64,000 bases of DNA from Drosophila persimilis. Lineage: Eukaryota; Arthropoda; Insecta; Diptera; Drosophilidae. Below, piece by piece: positions 25,699-36,890 of this stretch. The notes under the pieces were generated by a model. It saw only the letters and a program-made list of their open reading frames with translations, was not told the origin of the DNA and did no database searches. The translations under genes were made by a program, and so were the position numbers. Positions within the stretch are counted from its first letter, which is position 1. Each line of letters begins with the position of its first letter. Location of the stretch: the NCBI RefSeq assembly GCF_003286085.1, contig NW_020825294.1, positions 4,092,001 through 4,156,000 on the forward strand. Direction: 5' to 3'.

Positions 25699-28600
25699 AG
25701 GAACCAGCGGCAGCACCGTCACCACCATCACCAATAACCAATCAATATTCATAAGTGTAACGACTTGCAAGCAAAATTTATGCAACATCGGGATGGCTGC
25801 AACGTGCCGTCCTGGACAGGAACGCAACAGTGGGGCACGGGGCACGGGGCACGGGGCAGGGGCAGTTAGAAATTTTTCAAAGTCATCGTGTGAGGGGTCC
25901 CCGAGGCAGAGGCAAAGGCAATTTTCGCTTTCGTTCGCCCAAAAGGCAAAAAGGCAGAGGCGCAACGGCAACGGCAGCGGCAGGTAAATCAACTTGCAAT
26001 TTGATTATTTATTGCGTCTGAGGCGGAGTTAACTCCAGGGAGGACGCAGGATGGGGCATGGATGATGGGGGGGGGGAGGGCTGCTGCAGGAAGAGCCCCA
26101 TCCGAGGAGGGCATGATTGAGTGGGTTGTTCTGAGTGCGCTTAATTGTTGCCATAATTAATCAAATGTTTGTTAATTAAAGAAATGCTAAAAATTGTACC
26201 AAAAATTAGTCAAAGATCTGCACCAACCTCCTGGAGTCCCTCTTCCAGCATCCCGACAGGGGATGAGGGAATCGCAAGTATAATTATAGGTCGCTCTGCC
26301 TCCCTCTGTACCATCCGCTGTCGCTGGTCTACAATCTACAGTTCCTTCATCCATGCGCCACCATCCATCCCATATATCAAAGAACACTGTTTTTATCAAC
26401 TTAATTACACTTAGCACCTTACGCGTCTTCTCTTTTTGTTCTTTTTGTTCTTTCTGTGGTTTCTGTTCATTCTGTTGGGTTTTTTGTGGGCTGTCTGGTG
26501 TGCTCTGATTTGATCTTGAACTTGAAAGCGCGTAGTAAAAGCCACAATAAATATTAAATGGTGCAAAACACATCAGCATCAAGGGCACAGCGAAACAAAG
26601 AGCCCCCCAGATAATAAAGCAGAAGTAGCTGAAGTGCAGGAAGGGTTTATAGAAAGAGTGGGAACGCACTCTGGCCAAAGAAGACAAAGCATCGAATGAT
26701 CGAATGAGAGATGACCTGTAGAGTGGTGGAAAAGGAAGGAAGGAGTCGATTGAGTATTCCCTGAAGCTTTGCCAGAGAGTTCTCATAAGTATTTCAGATA
26801 TCATATCCCTTTACTGTCATTCGAAACGACCTCTCTAAGATCTAAGATCTCTTGATGATCTATCACATGATATACATAAAGCATGGAGCTTCCTATGCCT
26901 ACCATGGGATCTTATTCTTTTTAAACCGATCTCTTTTTGGTAGGGCAAGACCCCTGCGCACTAGCTTAGCTCCTTTGGCCACGAGGGCGACCCAAAACGA
27001 TCATAATTCAGTTCTTAATCTTCTCCAGCCGCTTTCTTTGTAAAAACCTCCACTTTCTTTGTAAGAACTTCCCTGATGATCGCTTATCCCTGCATATATC
27101 GATGATATTAACTGATCTTAAAAACTTCCCTAAAACGCTCAACGATCTTTTACTTCCTTATACTTCGTTCTCTTTTAAGGAAGATCGCTTTACCCCGTCT
27201 CTGATTGATCTTTAACTGTCAAAAGTCTTGGAGATCAGATTCCCTTCTCTAATAACCCATAAACCACCGGGTTATAGGATACTTAACTTTACTTTATTGA
27301 ACTCTGAAGATCACTTACTTCCTTTCATACTGATCTTTCTCTCTGAAATATCACACAAACCTCATGCATATATCAAAGGATCTCTCTCTCTCTCTCTATC
27401 TATCTGGCATGTAATCAACCCTCTACAAAGTAGCTCTAGGGTCTTGTCCTTCTGCTGTCCTCCTTCATGGGTAATATTGTATCATAAGCATTATAAATTC
27501 CATTGCTGACATAGTCGCCGCATCGTTCGGGGCCGCAGCTTCTTTTGCCGACAAGTCGACCAATTAAAGGCATACCCCGATGCCCCATACCCATCAGGCC
27601 GTAACTCCCTCTCTGATCCACAGAGCTTGGCCAGCATCCCCTCCATTTAACACAGTAACCTTGAACCTGCTGCTGCTCCTCCGGTGAGTCAGTCGCAGAG
27701 AGGGAGAGAGAGAGGCGGACGTCTGCTGATGACGCCAAAGGTTTCTGTGGCTCTGGCTGGGGTTCAGAGGCTGCTGCTGTTGATGCTGCCTCCTTTCGCT
27801 TTTTGTTGCCATTTGGTTGGTGCCTTTCTGGTGCTGTTGGCCAACAGCTCAATAATCAAGATAAACGCCGGACCAGCCGAAAAGCGACCAACCTGTTCGA
27901 CTGACCGAATTGATGCGCACTCAAGAGACGGGTCTCGATGGCTGGCTGACTGGCTGGCTGGCTCTTCTTTTTTTTTTATGGCCAGTCGGAAATTTGTATC
28001 ATAATCATAATAAACTTTAAATGTGTGCCTCTCGGAGGAGGCAGCCACAGACAGACAGGCCCGGGAACAGGTCGAAAGTCTAAATATATATTTTGTAATC
28101 ATATATTTTATGGGACAACTTCGAAGCGAAGCCTCCGTCGAGAGGTCTCTTCTGTTTTCTGATGTTTCGTCCCCAAGTCCTCGACTCGTTTTGGGTGTTA
28201 ATAAAATTATGGCACTCTCAGTGGCTTCCCTTCCACTCTCTCTCTCTCTCTGAGGATTTCTCTGCGGTTATGCTGCTTATCGCGATCCGATTCTCTCTCG
28301 GGATCCTCGAGAGGGGATCTCCTTACAATTTCTTTGCCCGTTTTAATAATTTTATTATATTTGCGCGAACATAACTTGGCGCTCGCTTCGCGATTTTATG
28401 GCCCTATGCTGGGCATAAATATTGTTAGGGGTGTGTTAGGGGGATCCCCATCCACCATCCTCGATCCACCACGATCCTGTGTCTAAGTTAATTTCAGTCA
28501 ATGGCAATGGCATTGATATGGTTTCTGCTTAGGCTCCCAGACCACAGAAACATGCTCATATTTCAAAGTATTTAATGAAGACGTTGGGCCAATTATGAAA

Positions 28601-31600
28601 ATGGGGGGAAGAATGCGGCTGCGCGTAGAGATTGCGTTGCGGTGCGTTTTGGGGCCCTGGGAAATTTATTACGGCTCGGAAGATGCTCTGAGAAATGGTC
28701 TTTGAAGAGCCCTCTCCATAACAGGCCTGATTATCCGCCATAAGCGATCTCTCCCTGTCCCTCTGTTCTTTTATGTTTACTAATTTATTTATACAATAAA
28801 TTAATAGTAATGTTTTTGTGTAGGTTCTCAACTCTTGATTGGATTCCAGGGAAAACTTGAGGCTTCTTGGGGATAAATTGAGGAAGATTTTTTGATGGGC
28901 TTTTGGTGTTTGCCAAAAGAGTTTTTATTCTTCCTTTATGATTTCCTTTATGAAGTGTAATTTGGGGAATAGTTTAAAGATGATTAAAGGACTGTTTAAA
29001 GGCTTGAATATGGGCTGAATAATAGTCTTAGGTCTCGGATCAAATATCTGTTCTATATATTCATTAGTTTGCTCTTGAAATAGTCTTTACTGCATATGTG
29101 TAGGCTACCCACGTGATGCAGCAGCGCCCCTCGGTCTGTATGCGTTTCTTTCTTTGCTTTAGCCATTTGATGACTACAAAATCTAATAAAATACCCATCA
29201 ATTCCTTCAATAACTAATCGAAAACCCCCATCCTTCATCTTCGACAGTTTCCCAACCCAACACTTGCCTACTCATCGAGGACATACGCCGGGATGAGAAG
29301 ACCATCAAGGACATTGCCAACACCATAACGAACCTAAGTCAACAGCAGAGCAAACGCTGGTCCACGGCCGTCAATAATGCGCTGAACAATCAGCACTCCT
29401 CCCATTACCACACCCATGGGCACGGACAGTACCAGACATCGCGGGACGAGACGGATTTCCAGGTATCCTCCGCCAGCAACAACAACAACAGCAACAAGTC
29501 CCCGAGCAGCGGTGGAAGCGAGAGACCAAAGTCACTGCCACTGGCGGCCAACTCCACGCCGGCCATCGTCTCGGCCATAGTCAAGAAGATACCCACGGTG
29601 ATGGTGTCCCAGCAGCAGCAACAGAAGCAGCAGCAGCAGCACCAGGGGGATAGCCTCTCTAAGACGAAGACGCCGACCCGTCTGCAGCTGCAGCTGAAGC
29701 CAGCGAAGCACTACCAGCACGAGAGAGGCGATCCCGATGGGGGCTGCAACATGGACGAGCTGTGCCCCAACTACATGGCCAAAACGGACGAGCTGCGATC
29801 CGTGAAGGGAGGCCTCAGCATCAAGTCCAGCTCCTCCTCCTCCTCCGGGGCGAGCAAACCCTCAGCCAAGGCCGCCACGGAGGAGTCGCTGAACGCCAAG
29901 AAGGGGTGGCTGATGAAGCAGGACAACCGCACGGGCGAGTGGTCCAAGCACTGGTTCACCCTCAGCGGAGCGGCTCTGTTCTACTACCGCGATCCGCTGT
30001 GCGAGGAGCGGGGCGTCCTGGACGGAGTGCTCGACGTGAACAGCCTGACGAATGTCCTGCCAGAGCCGAGTGCCAGCAAGCAGCACGCCTTCCAGCTGAT
30101 CACCTGGGACAAGCAGCGCCTGCTGCTGGCCAGCCTCTCGCCCAGCTCCCGCAACAGCTGGCTGGCGGTGCTCCGCAGTGCCGCCGGTCTGCCCCAGCAG
30201 CTGGACACGACGACGCCCACGACGGGCGCCAAGCAGACGGACATCGAGCAGGACTTTATCAAGGCCCAGCTGCAGCCTGTGGCGAGTCCGGCCACCACGC
30301 CGGGCACCCCCGCCGGGACAGGACCCCACTTCTCGTCCGACGAGGAGTACCGCACCGCCTCGGAGGGCGGGCGCAGGGACAGCCTCGACTGGGGCTCCCC
30401 GCTGTCGCCATCCCCGCCCGTGCTACGCAGCTGCCTGCGCAACCGCAGCCTCGCGAGCCTCCACAAGCGCAGCCGCAGCTCTCCGCCCAGCTCCAGGCGC
30501 AGCACCGTCGACAGTGTGGCCAGCGACGAGCTGCCCCTCCTGGTGGTGCCCGAGGAGCTGCTGCAGCCGGATCGGGAGCTCAAGCAGCAGTGCGAGACGC
30601 TGCGCGCAGAGGCCACCCTGCGGGAGGCACGAATGTCGGAGCTGCTGACGACCCTGCAGCGGACGGAGCAGCAGCTGACGGCCCGCCTGCAGGAGCAGCA
30701 GCAGCAGCTCAACGGAGAGCTGGCGCAGGCCAAGCAGAGTGCCGCCGAGCTGATGCACAGCCTCAGTCTGCAGCTGTCGGAGAGCCAGTGCAAGATCAAG
30801 CAGCTGGAGGACCGCCTGGCTCAGGGCATCGAGGAGAACGAGAGCCTGTACAAGCGTCTGAGGGAGCTCCAGGCGGAGGGCAGCCAGGTGGCGAGCCTCA
30901 GCAATCTGCAGCGCCACAAAATGAAGCGCATGGACTCGCTGAGCGACCTCACGACCATCAGCGACATCGATCCGTACTGCCTGCAGCGGGACTCCCTGGC
31001 GGAGGAGTACAACGAGCTGCGGTCGCGCTTTGAGAAGGCCGTCAACGAGATTCGGGCCATGAAGCGGGAGCTGAAGCAATCCCAGAACCAATACGACGCC
31101 CTGGAGCTGGCCCAGGCGGCGTTGCAGCAGAAGCTGGAACGCTGCCAACTGGAGGATGGGGCGCAGCTTCAACTGATGGCCGCCCGCATCCAGGATCTGA
31201 CTCTCAAGTACAGCAGCTCGGAGCGACAGGTGCGAGCCCTCAAGCAGAAGCTGGCCAAGTCCGAGCGCAGGCGATCGCTGTCGCTCAAGGGAAAGGAGCA
31301 GCTGGAGCTGAAGCTCAGCGAGCTCCAGAGGGAGACGATCGAGCGCAAGTCGGTGGAGAGCATCAGTCCGCCCACAGAGTCCTCGAGCAGCGAGTCTGCC
31401 AGCCAGTCCCCGCTGAATGCCCATCTCCTGCAGCGTCTGCACAGCCTGGAGCATGTGCTGCTGGGCAGCAAGGAGCGCCTCGAGCAGAGTCTCACGCAAC
31501 TCCAGCAAATCCGCGCAGGACAGAGGAGTCGTCGCTCCGTTTCCCCCATGAATGACAGGAAGGATGGTCTGCGGCAGCTGGAACGCGCTCTGGCCGAGAC

Positions 31601-34600
31601 CTGCGTGATGGTCAGCGAGCAGATGGAGCTGACCTGCGTCCAGGATGCCTGCCACAAGTGCTGCGACCTTCGACAGAGGGTGGAGAAGCTCTCGGCCCTG
31701 CAACAGCAGACCGAAACGGATCTGCAGCGCAGCGAACAGCTGCTGGAACAACGAGAGAGCGACCTCGCCCAGGCCCTGGAGAAGTGCGCCAGCCAGGAGC
31801 AGGAACAGGAGCTGCTCCTCCGACAGCGCAACGAACTGAGCGACGAGCTGGGCAAACAGCAGGAGCGCTGCAAGCGCCTCGAGAAGCGTCTGGAGCTGCT
31901 CGAACGGGAGCACGGAAAGCAGCTGGAGTGCCTGCGAGAGGTGTACCACAACGAGCATGTCAATGCGGCCGACGAGCAGAGCTTCCGTAAACGCTACCAA
32001 CTGGAAATCGAACAGCTGAGGGTAAGTAATCCCTCCCCTCATCCATTGATGAATCCATAGCTAACATTTATCACTTGGTTCCCTTGCATAGACGCTCTGC
32101 GAGAAGGGGCTGAGTGCCATGGAGACCTCGCATCGGAGAATCACCTGCGATCTGGAGCAGCAGCACAAGCTGGAAATCGAGCGACTGCTGGCCGAAAAGG
32201 AGACCGCTTTGGCAGAGGAAACTCAGGTGGGAAACACAGCCACACTTTTGAGAGTCCAAGTACCTAATCGTGGGTTGTTTTTCGTTCATTTCCAGGCAAC
32301 CCTGGCCGCTCTGGATGCCATGCGTAAAGCCCACCAGAGCGAAGTGCAACGCGAGGTGGCACGCTTCAAGCAGGAGTTCCTGCGACAGGTCCAGCGGGGA
32401 GAGCACATGCGGGAAGATGGCACCACGCTGAAAGAGTGAGTAGAACATGAAATTATATTATGACTTGATGGGAGAGCCGCTCAGTGTACTGACAGCCCAT
32501 TGACTGCAAAAACACTTTGAACCCAATGCAAAAAGGTTCGAAAAAACATTTGAGGAAGTTTTATAGATCCCCACTGTAGGGCTATCGATAGAGGATAGCT
32601 GCTCAAATTGTGTGGAATCTTTGTGATCTGTTAGATCAAATATGAGCAGATTTAACCTGGCAATACTTTCAAAATTTGTACCCATTACTCGTATATTTTT
32701 AACGATTATACGTATACGACATGGCCCATTAAAATGTTTGATGGCATATCGTACGTTGAGCCCTCTAATTATGTATTCTACTTCCATTTATGTATGAAAT
32801 ATACATATGCTTCTCTTGAAAAGTTGAAAAATGTTTAACGATTTGTGACTTTGTTGCCATTAGCAACGATCGGTTGTAGAACCAGTCTGGTTGAAGTACT
32901 ACGTGGTCAGCATTTGAATATTCATTTTATACATGATATGGTGTATGATATATTATGCGTATTTGCATTAGATCATCATACCATACCCTTGAACGAAAGC
33001 ATTGAAACTATGCTGGAAATTCTATTGTTTTCGAGAAATACTCCAAGACATATGTATCAATATTGGCATCTATGTACCTTCAAATTAAGGTATAGAAATC
33101 TTTCACAGAGTTGTACATCTTTCATAAACAAGCCTACTATTGAGTATTCCGCTCAACCGAAAGTGATGATTGGTGCATTAGACAAAGAATATCTCCATTG
33201 TCTTGCGTTCAAATTAAAACAGGAGTCGGATGGTATGTTTTGGGCTTCAGTAAAAGTGCAACTACCTGAAGTTACGACTCCACCAGAACCATTTAATGGC
33301 TTGTTCATCGGCATGGATTCAGATTCAAACCCGATGCTGAAGATTCAATTCATTCTTCCAAATGACATTGCTTTGAGCAATGAAATGATGATTAAACCAT
33401 ACTCTGGAATGTATTCTTTCATGTATATCTGAAGTATGTACGGACTACATTCAAAATGCCTTTTCAAAGGCAATATAAACTTTGTTCTTTCTTCTTTCAC
33501 TTAACGATCACTTTATCGATTGTAGTTTCTGCAAAAGTGGTGTTAAAAAGTGATCGGGAAATAGAAAAGAGAAAACCAATTAAAAAAGTGTATTCATCGT
33601 GAAATCAAAACGACTTTTGAGTGTATTGTGAGTCAAGTACAGTGAAGCTTTCCAAAGTTATAGAGGTGCCTGCTTATGGCGACATCTAACTGTTTTTCCC
33701 CACAAAAAATACGCAGAGAGGAACTCGAAGAACTTCGCCTGGAAATTTTATCGTTTTCCGAGAAGTACTCCATCAAGTGTGTGGAAAATGCCGCCCTGGA
33801 GGAGAAACTGCACTTGGCCAACAGCAGATTAAGGCACTTTCAGCAAATGCAACAGCTGGAACTGAGGTAAGACAACCCCCAATTCGCAGATCCTTGAGTC
33901 AGAAATAAAACATAAAAGCCCTTGCGACTTCTACAGAAATAAGCAATTTCGTGCCCATTTGGCATCGGAGGATCCAGCGAATGATGTGCATTTTGTGCAG
34001 GGCCTGACCACGGACCACACCAGAGAGGGTGCCCACTGTGAAGATAGCGAGGTAAGGAGAACATCCCCACAACTCAGACACATCCCATACAACATCCACA
34101 ATCCAAAAAACAATTAACACTAGAATCCACACTTGTGACTAACACTTAATCGCCACAGCGACAGGCAACAACTAATCCACTTTGTTACCATCTTCCCACT
34201 ATCCAAAAACCGACAACACAACACAAACAACACAACCAACCAAACAACCAACCAAACAACCAACCAAACAACCAACCAAACAACAGCCTGTACCAACCGA
34301 ACCCGTACCCGTACCCACAGTACAGTGTGCACCAGAAATAGTGGCTGAACCAAGAACCACAACCACATTGGGAACAAGCAGCGATACCGAATCGATACCG
34401 AACCCCCAGAACCCACACCCAGCGCCAGCGCCAGCACCAGCGCCAGCGACAGCCAATGAATTCGTGGAGCAAAGCCTTTTCGTGATACCCTCCCATATGC
34501 TAAATTGTTCCCCAGTGCCCGCCGCAAACCAAAACCAAAATCAAAGCCCAAACTCTTCTGATCAGATGCGAGCGATCCAGAGCGAGTATCCAGCGCTCGA

Positions 34601-35220
34601 GGACGGCTACGAGCCGTGCTACCGGCCGTTCGATATATTTGCCATCTATCAGAATCGTTTGAGCTTCCAAGGTAAACGCAAATGCATTCTCTTCACGCTT
34701 CTCTTCGAGCTTCGGGGCCACCGCGCACTCTCTTTCACTGTACACACCTCTACACAAAGCTGTCCACTGTCTCCACCACTCACTCTCTCTGTCTCTCCCT
34801 CTCCCTCTCTCTCTCTCTCTCTGTGTCGGTGCATATGTATATCTTCCCCATCCTGCCACTCACTCCTTCCCTTCCCACTGTTTGTACTCTTCCTCATAAC
34901 CAGATATTTGTTTGGCTTCCACTACTAACCCAAAGATGCGACATTCTGATTGTGTTTGATCAGCGGCTAATCTCGGAATCTCTGTTTTCTTTTGTGTCGC
35001 TTTGATTTCAGGTCTAAGAGGCAGCTCGACGTTTGGCAAAAGTCTGCGAAAATCCACAGCACAGACAGCATCACCAGCATCATCAGAATTAATAGCACCC
35101 AGATACAGCAGCAGCACCCATACAGCACCGACAACCAATCCAAATAAGCCCAGTCACAAGCAAATGTTTAAAACGGCTGCCGTCATTAACATGCAACTCC
35201 ACGAAGAAAAAGCACAATGA
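20851..35220 (+). CDS. osp: outspread (MPRIP-like PH and coiled-coil protein), nine exons, 5' incomplete
   Basis: Joined coding exons: 20851-20916, 21535-22111, 29248-32021, 32092-32226, 32296-32435, 33717-33866, 33937-34051, 34287-34671 and 35012-35220 (TGA). Junction phases agree throughout and give about 1516 residues. The first PH domain enters mid-fold at [16 protein letters not shown] and ends near residue 82 ([11 protein letters not shown]). Its N-terminal strand and the protein start are upstream. A basic Ser-rich linker, an acidic block (about 163-185) and a poly-Gln patch follow. The second PH domain spans about 431-531 ([19 protein letters not shown]...WLAVLR). A long coiled coil runs from about 650 to 1285, then a Pro/Ala/Gln-rich tail. 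The architecture matches vertebrate MPRIP, which links F-actin, RhoA and myosin phosphatase. osp mutants are known for wing defects in flies. Adh and Adhr are nested antisense in the intron before this exon set. Confidence 0.93.
20917..21534 (+). other. osp: osp intron a-b
   Basis: A 618-bp intron with GTGAGT donor and TTCCTGCAG acceptor. No other feature is recognised. Confidence 0.85.
21535..22111 (+). CDS. osp: osp coding exon b (PH1 end, linker, acidic block)
   Basis: TTCCTGCAG precedes, GTGAGT follows at 22112. The 577-nt exon enters in phase 0 and leaves one base for the next codon, completed by TT at 29248. It encodes the end of PH1 ([19 protein letters not shown]), a basic stretch ([15 protein letters not shown]) that looks like a phosphorylation-prone linker, and an acidic block of Asp/Glu. 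Confidence 0.95.
22112..29247 (+). other. osp: osp intron b-c (7.1 kb)
   Basis: GTGAGT donor and CGACAG acceptor, phase 1. It holds simple sequence: CA repeat 25674-25696, purine-rich blocks and a repeated GGGGCACG motif near 25834-25860. It also contains a minus-strand open frame of 205 codons (26187-26804) that I cannot assign. I see no recognised gene. Confidence 0.75.
25674..25696. repeat. (AC)n microsatellite
   Basis: An uninterrupted AC run in the 7.1-kb osp intron. Confidence 0.85.
29248..32021 (+). CDS. osp: osp coding exon c (PH2 and most of the coiled coil)
   Basis: A 2774-nt exon between CGACAG and GTAAGT. It opens [20 protein letters not shown] and then a Ser/Asn/Gln-rich region with [13 protein letters not shown]. 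The PH2 domain lies at about 29895-30195. Ser/Arg-rich linkers follow ([19 protein letters not shown]), then a heptad-rich coiled coil from about 30550. G+C is much higher than in the flanking introns. It ends in phase 0 at ...EIEQLR. Confidence 0.96.
32092..32226 (+). CDS. osp: osp coding exon d (coiled coil)
   Basis: The 135-nt exon follows a TTGCATAG acceptor and precedes GTGGGA. It encodes 45 residues ([20 protein letters not shown]...ETQ) and is phase 0 at both ends. The frame also runs on into the intron. Confidence 0.92.
32296..32435 (+). CDS. osp: osp coding exon e (coiled coil)
   Basis: The acceptor is TTTCCAG and the donor GTGAGT at 32436. It encodes [20 protein letters not shown] and onward, leaving phase 2 (GA|A = Glu with exon f). 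The sequence resembles the myosin-phosphatase-binding coiled coil of MPRIP. Confidence 0.92.
32436..33716 (+). other. osp: osp intron e-f carrying an unassigned ORF
   Basis: A 1281-bp intron, unusually long among the 3' introns of the gene, which are 60-350 bp. The excess is largely the AT-rich block with the ORF at 32845-33432. Confidence 0.8.
32845..33432 (+). CDS. unassigned intronless ORF nested in an osp intron (195 codons, first ATG at 32938)
   Basis: An open frame runs from just after a stop at 32836-32838 to TGA at 33430-33432. The first in-frame ATG is at 32938-32940, giving 164 residues. Upstream in-frame codons read plausibly as protein ([18 protein letters not shown]), and an ATG at 32831 lies in another frame that closes after five codons. 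The gene may therefore have lost its true start by a frameshift. The composition is mixed and non-repetitive (e.g. [32 protein letters not shown]), unlike simple-sequence shadow frames. It is AT-rich in codon use compared with osp. No introns or signal peptide are evident. I do not recognise the family. It could be a retrocopy, a nested gene or a decaying insertion. Confidence 0.45.
   Translation: MTLLPLATIGCRTSLVEVLRGQHLNIHFIHDMVYDILCVFALDHHTIPLNESIETMLEILLFSRNTPRHMYQYWHLCTFKLRYRNLSQSCTSFINKPTIEYSAQPKVMIGALDKEYLHCLAFKLKQESDGMFWASVKVQLPEVTTPPEPFNGLFIGMDSDSNPMLKIQFILPNDIALSNEMMIKPYSGMYSFMYI
33717..33866 (+). CDS. osp: osp coding exon f
   Basis: The 150-nt exon between ACGCAG and GTAAGA reads [20 protein letters not shown]... 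in coiled-coil style. It enters in phase 2 and leaves in phase 2 (AG|A = Arg). Confidence 0.92.
33937..34051 (+). CDS. osp: osp coding exon g
   Basis: A 115-nt exon after CTACAG and before GTAAGG. It reads [20 protein letters not shown] and onward, ending HCEDSE in phase 0. Close spacing (70 bp) from exon f. Confidence 0.9.
34226..34286. repeat. osp: CAACCAACCAAA 12-bp tandem repeats at the end of an osp intron
   Basis: About four units of a 12-bp A/C-only repeat run right up to the AACAG acceptor of osp exon h, replacing the usual pyrimidine tract. Confidence 0.8.
34287..34671 (+). CDS. osp: osp coding exon h (low-complexity tail)
   Basis: The frame reads [20 protein letters not shown] then [20 protein letters not shown] and onward to [14 protein letters not shown], with donor GTAAAC at 34672 and one base left over. 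The acceptor used here (AACAACAG) follows CCAA/CAAA repeats and has no pyrimidine tract. A second in-phase acceptor (TACAG before 34326) is possible, so the 5' edge is less sure than the rest. Confidence 0.75.
35012..35220 (+). CDS. osp: osp last coding exon i
   Basis: The exon follows GATTTCAG and enters in phase 1 (G|GT = Gly). It reads [20 protein letters not shown] and ends HEEKAQ, stop TGA at 35218-35220. The terminal segment is Ser/Thr/Pro-rich. Confidence 0.88.
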
Positions 35221-35343
35221 ACAAAATGAAAAGAAAATGAAAATGCAGAAGAAAATGCAATAACCAAGAGCAAACGACAAACGACAACAAAAAACAAAAA
35301 CAGAACCAGTGGAACAACCAAAGAATAATTAGTGCTAATACTA

Positions 35344-35349
35344 AATAAA
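35344..35349 (+). other. osp: possible osp poly(A) signal (AATAAA)
   Basis: The first AATAAA lies 124 nt after the osp stop in AT-rich DNA. A later one (about 36195) would give a longer 3' UTR. Confidence 0.45.
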
Positions 35350-35496
35350 TAATTATAAATATTTAAAATATATTAATAACCAAGCAACCAAATCAAAATC
35401 AAGCGGCACAACACATCATGATGTATGTACATATGCGAATAACATCTATATCTAACAGAGCGCAAAACTGGTTGAGAAGATCATAAGGAAGGAATG

Positions 35497-35528
<32 letters not shown>

Positions 35529-36243
35529 GTTGGTGATGTTGCAGCGTAACCCCCCATCCCTGAAATTGATTGAAAGAGAGCTACCAAATGAGGAGTTCCA
35601 CTAGCCCCAACTGTTCACCCCCCTCCAAGGCATACTGGAAGGGACGTCGAGCAATGGACAACAAATCAAACTAATCCCCCAACATACATGGCAGCAATGT
35701 TGCTGCCGCGTCATCAAGAAACCACAATTTTGGGCCAAATTTATGTATTTATCGTCTATCTATTCTACCATTGTATCTGTATGTTATTCTATTGTACGTT
35801 TACCCAATTCTCTATGTCCACAAAATGTGTCATTTATTTATGATTATGTAGTTCTTAGGTCCTCGAGTAGTACTTTTGACAAACAGATATCTGCTCTAAG
35901 TTGCTTTCGACAACTTGTTCTGTTTGTTTTCGTTTTTTTTTTTTCTGATGTGTATTTCGATGCCTGAACCTGCACCAAACTCAGCTTCGTGTGGCACCAA
36001 CGACTCCTCCTGGGAGGAGGAGTCACCGCCCGGGCTTTGAATGCTGCTCTGGCGGAGGAAGCCGAGGTCGGTACAGGTTCAGGTTCCACCCTAAATTCCA
36101 CCTAAATTAATGCAATTTTAATCTAGCTAATTAAGCGGGGCAACAACAAATGTTAATATTATTTACCCATTAAGTCGTTATTTGTGCAACAAAAATAAAT
36201 TCTATAAGCAATGTTTATAATTTGACAACAAAAAACCCAAAAC
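35350..36243 (+). other. osp 3' UTR or intergenic spacer
   Basis: No coding region is recognised. It contains a GATGAT trinucleotide run (about 35495-35530), a T run, and further AATAAA motifs that could be distal osp poly(A) sites. Confidence 0.55.
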
Positions 36244-36249
36244 AAAAAA
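36244..36249 (-). terminator. Pol III terminator of tRNA-Pro copy 1
   Basis: Six T on the tRNA strand, 12 nt past the 3' end of the gene. Confidence 0.8.
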
Positions 36250-36261
36250 GTTATTTCTCTT

Positions 36262-36333
36262 GGGCTCGTCCGGGATTTGAACCCGGGACCTCCCGCACCC
36301 TAAGCGGAAATCATACCCCTAGACCAACGAGCC
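36262..36333 (-). tRNA. tRNA-Pro (anticodon AGG), copy 1
   Basis: A 72-nt cloverleaf with acceptor arms GGCTCGT/ACGAGCC plus discriminator C, and anticodon loop TTAGGGT giving AGG (proline). A box is TGGTCTAGGGG and B box GGTTCAAATCC. CCA is not encoded. A T6 terminator lies downstream on the minus strand. It is identical to copies 2 and 3. Confidence 0.97.
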
Positions 36334-36551
36334 GGTTAACGTTGGACCGTCCAAAAGCCTATTTCCGTTACCAGCAGCCTCGAACGAGTTTTGGTTACAT
36401 GGCCAAAGAGAAAACTCTTTGATTTTGATAATGCAAGCAAACCAGTTTCCCCAAGGTATTTTATTTCTTTGAAAATCACACCAAAACTATATAAAAAGTC
36501 ATCTAAATTGGATTTGTTTTATGATTCGATGCCTTGCGATGCAGATCAACT

Positions 36552-36623
36552 GGCTCGTTGGTCTAGGGGTATGATTTCCGCTTAGGGTGCGGGAGGTCCC
36601 GGGTTCAAATCCCGGACGAGCCC
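36552..36623 (+). tRNA. tRNA-Pro (anticodon AGG), copy 2
   Basis: The same 72-nt sequence as copy 1 on the opposite strand, so copies 1 and 2 are divergently transcribed, 218 bp apart. Internal A and B boxes are intact and a T7 run follows. Confidence 0.97.
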
Positions 36624-36634
36624 AAGAGAATCAA

Positions 36635-36641
36635 TTTTTTT
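36635..36641 (+). terminator. Pol III terminator of tRNA-Pro copy 2
   Basis: T7 starting 11 nt after the tRNA 3' end, followed by a second longer T run. Confidence 0.8.
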
Positions 36642-36870
36642 GTTTTTTTTTCACTTATAGAATTTATAAAAACTAAAGTTTAAATAAATCGTTTGATTTT
36701 GATTGTAGAAATGTGTATTCTTTATTTTACTAAGAAATTGAATAATATTGTGTGATGGGGATATGATATTCATTCTGGCTTCATTGCAAGTTAATATTCT
36801 CTATTTCTTCTCATTTTCTTCATTAATAATTTTTAAATGCAATTTAATTATTCAAAAAATATAAGAAGAG

Positions 36871-36878
36871 AAAAAAAA
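36871..36878 (-). terminator. Pol III terminator of tRNA-Pro copy 3
   Basis: Eight T on the tRNA strand, 12 nt past the gene end. Confidence 0.8.
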
Positions 36879-36890
36879 GTTATTTTACTT

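Noticed and set aside
29762-31033. 423-codon plus-strand frame over osp exon c
   Set aside because: Gly/Ala/Gln/Pro-rich out-of-frame translation of the same exon.
30423-32042. 539-codon minus-strand frame opposite osp
   Set aside because: Antisense of the GC- and Gln/Leu-rich osp coiled-coil exon; the plus strand matches osp/MPRIP.
34182-34928. 248-codon frame as a separate gene
   Set aside because: It contains osp exon h plus flanking intron; the first part is the CAACCAAC repeat and the last part lies past a clear GTAAAC donor.
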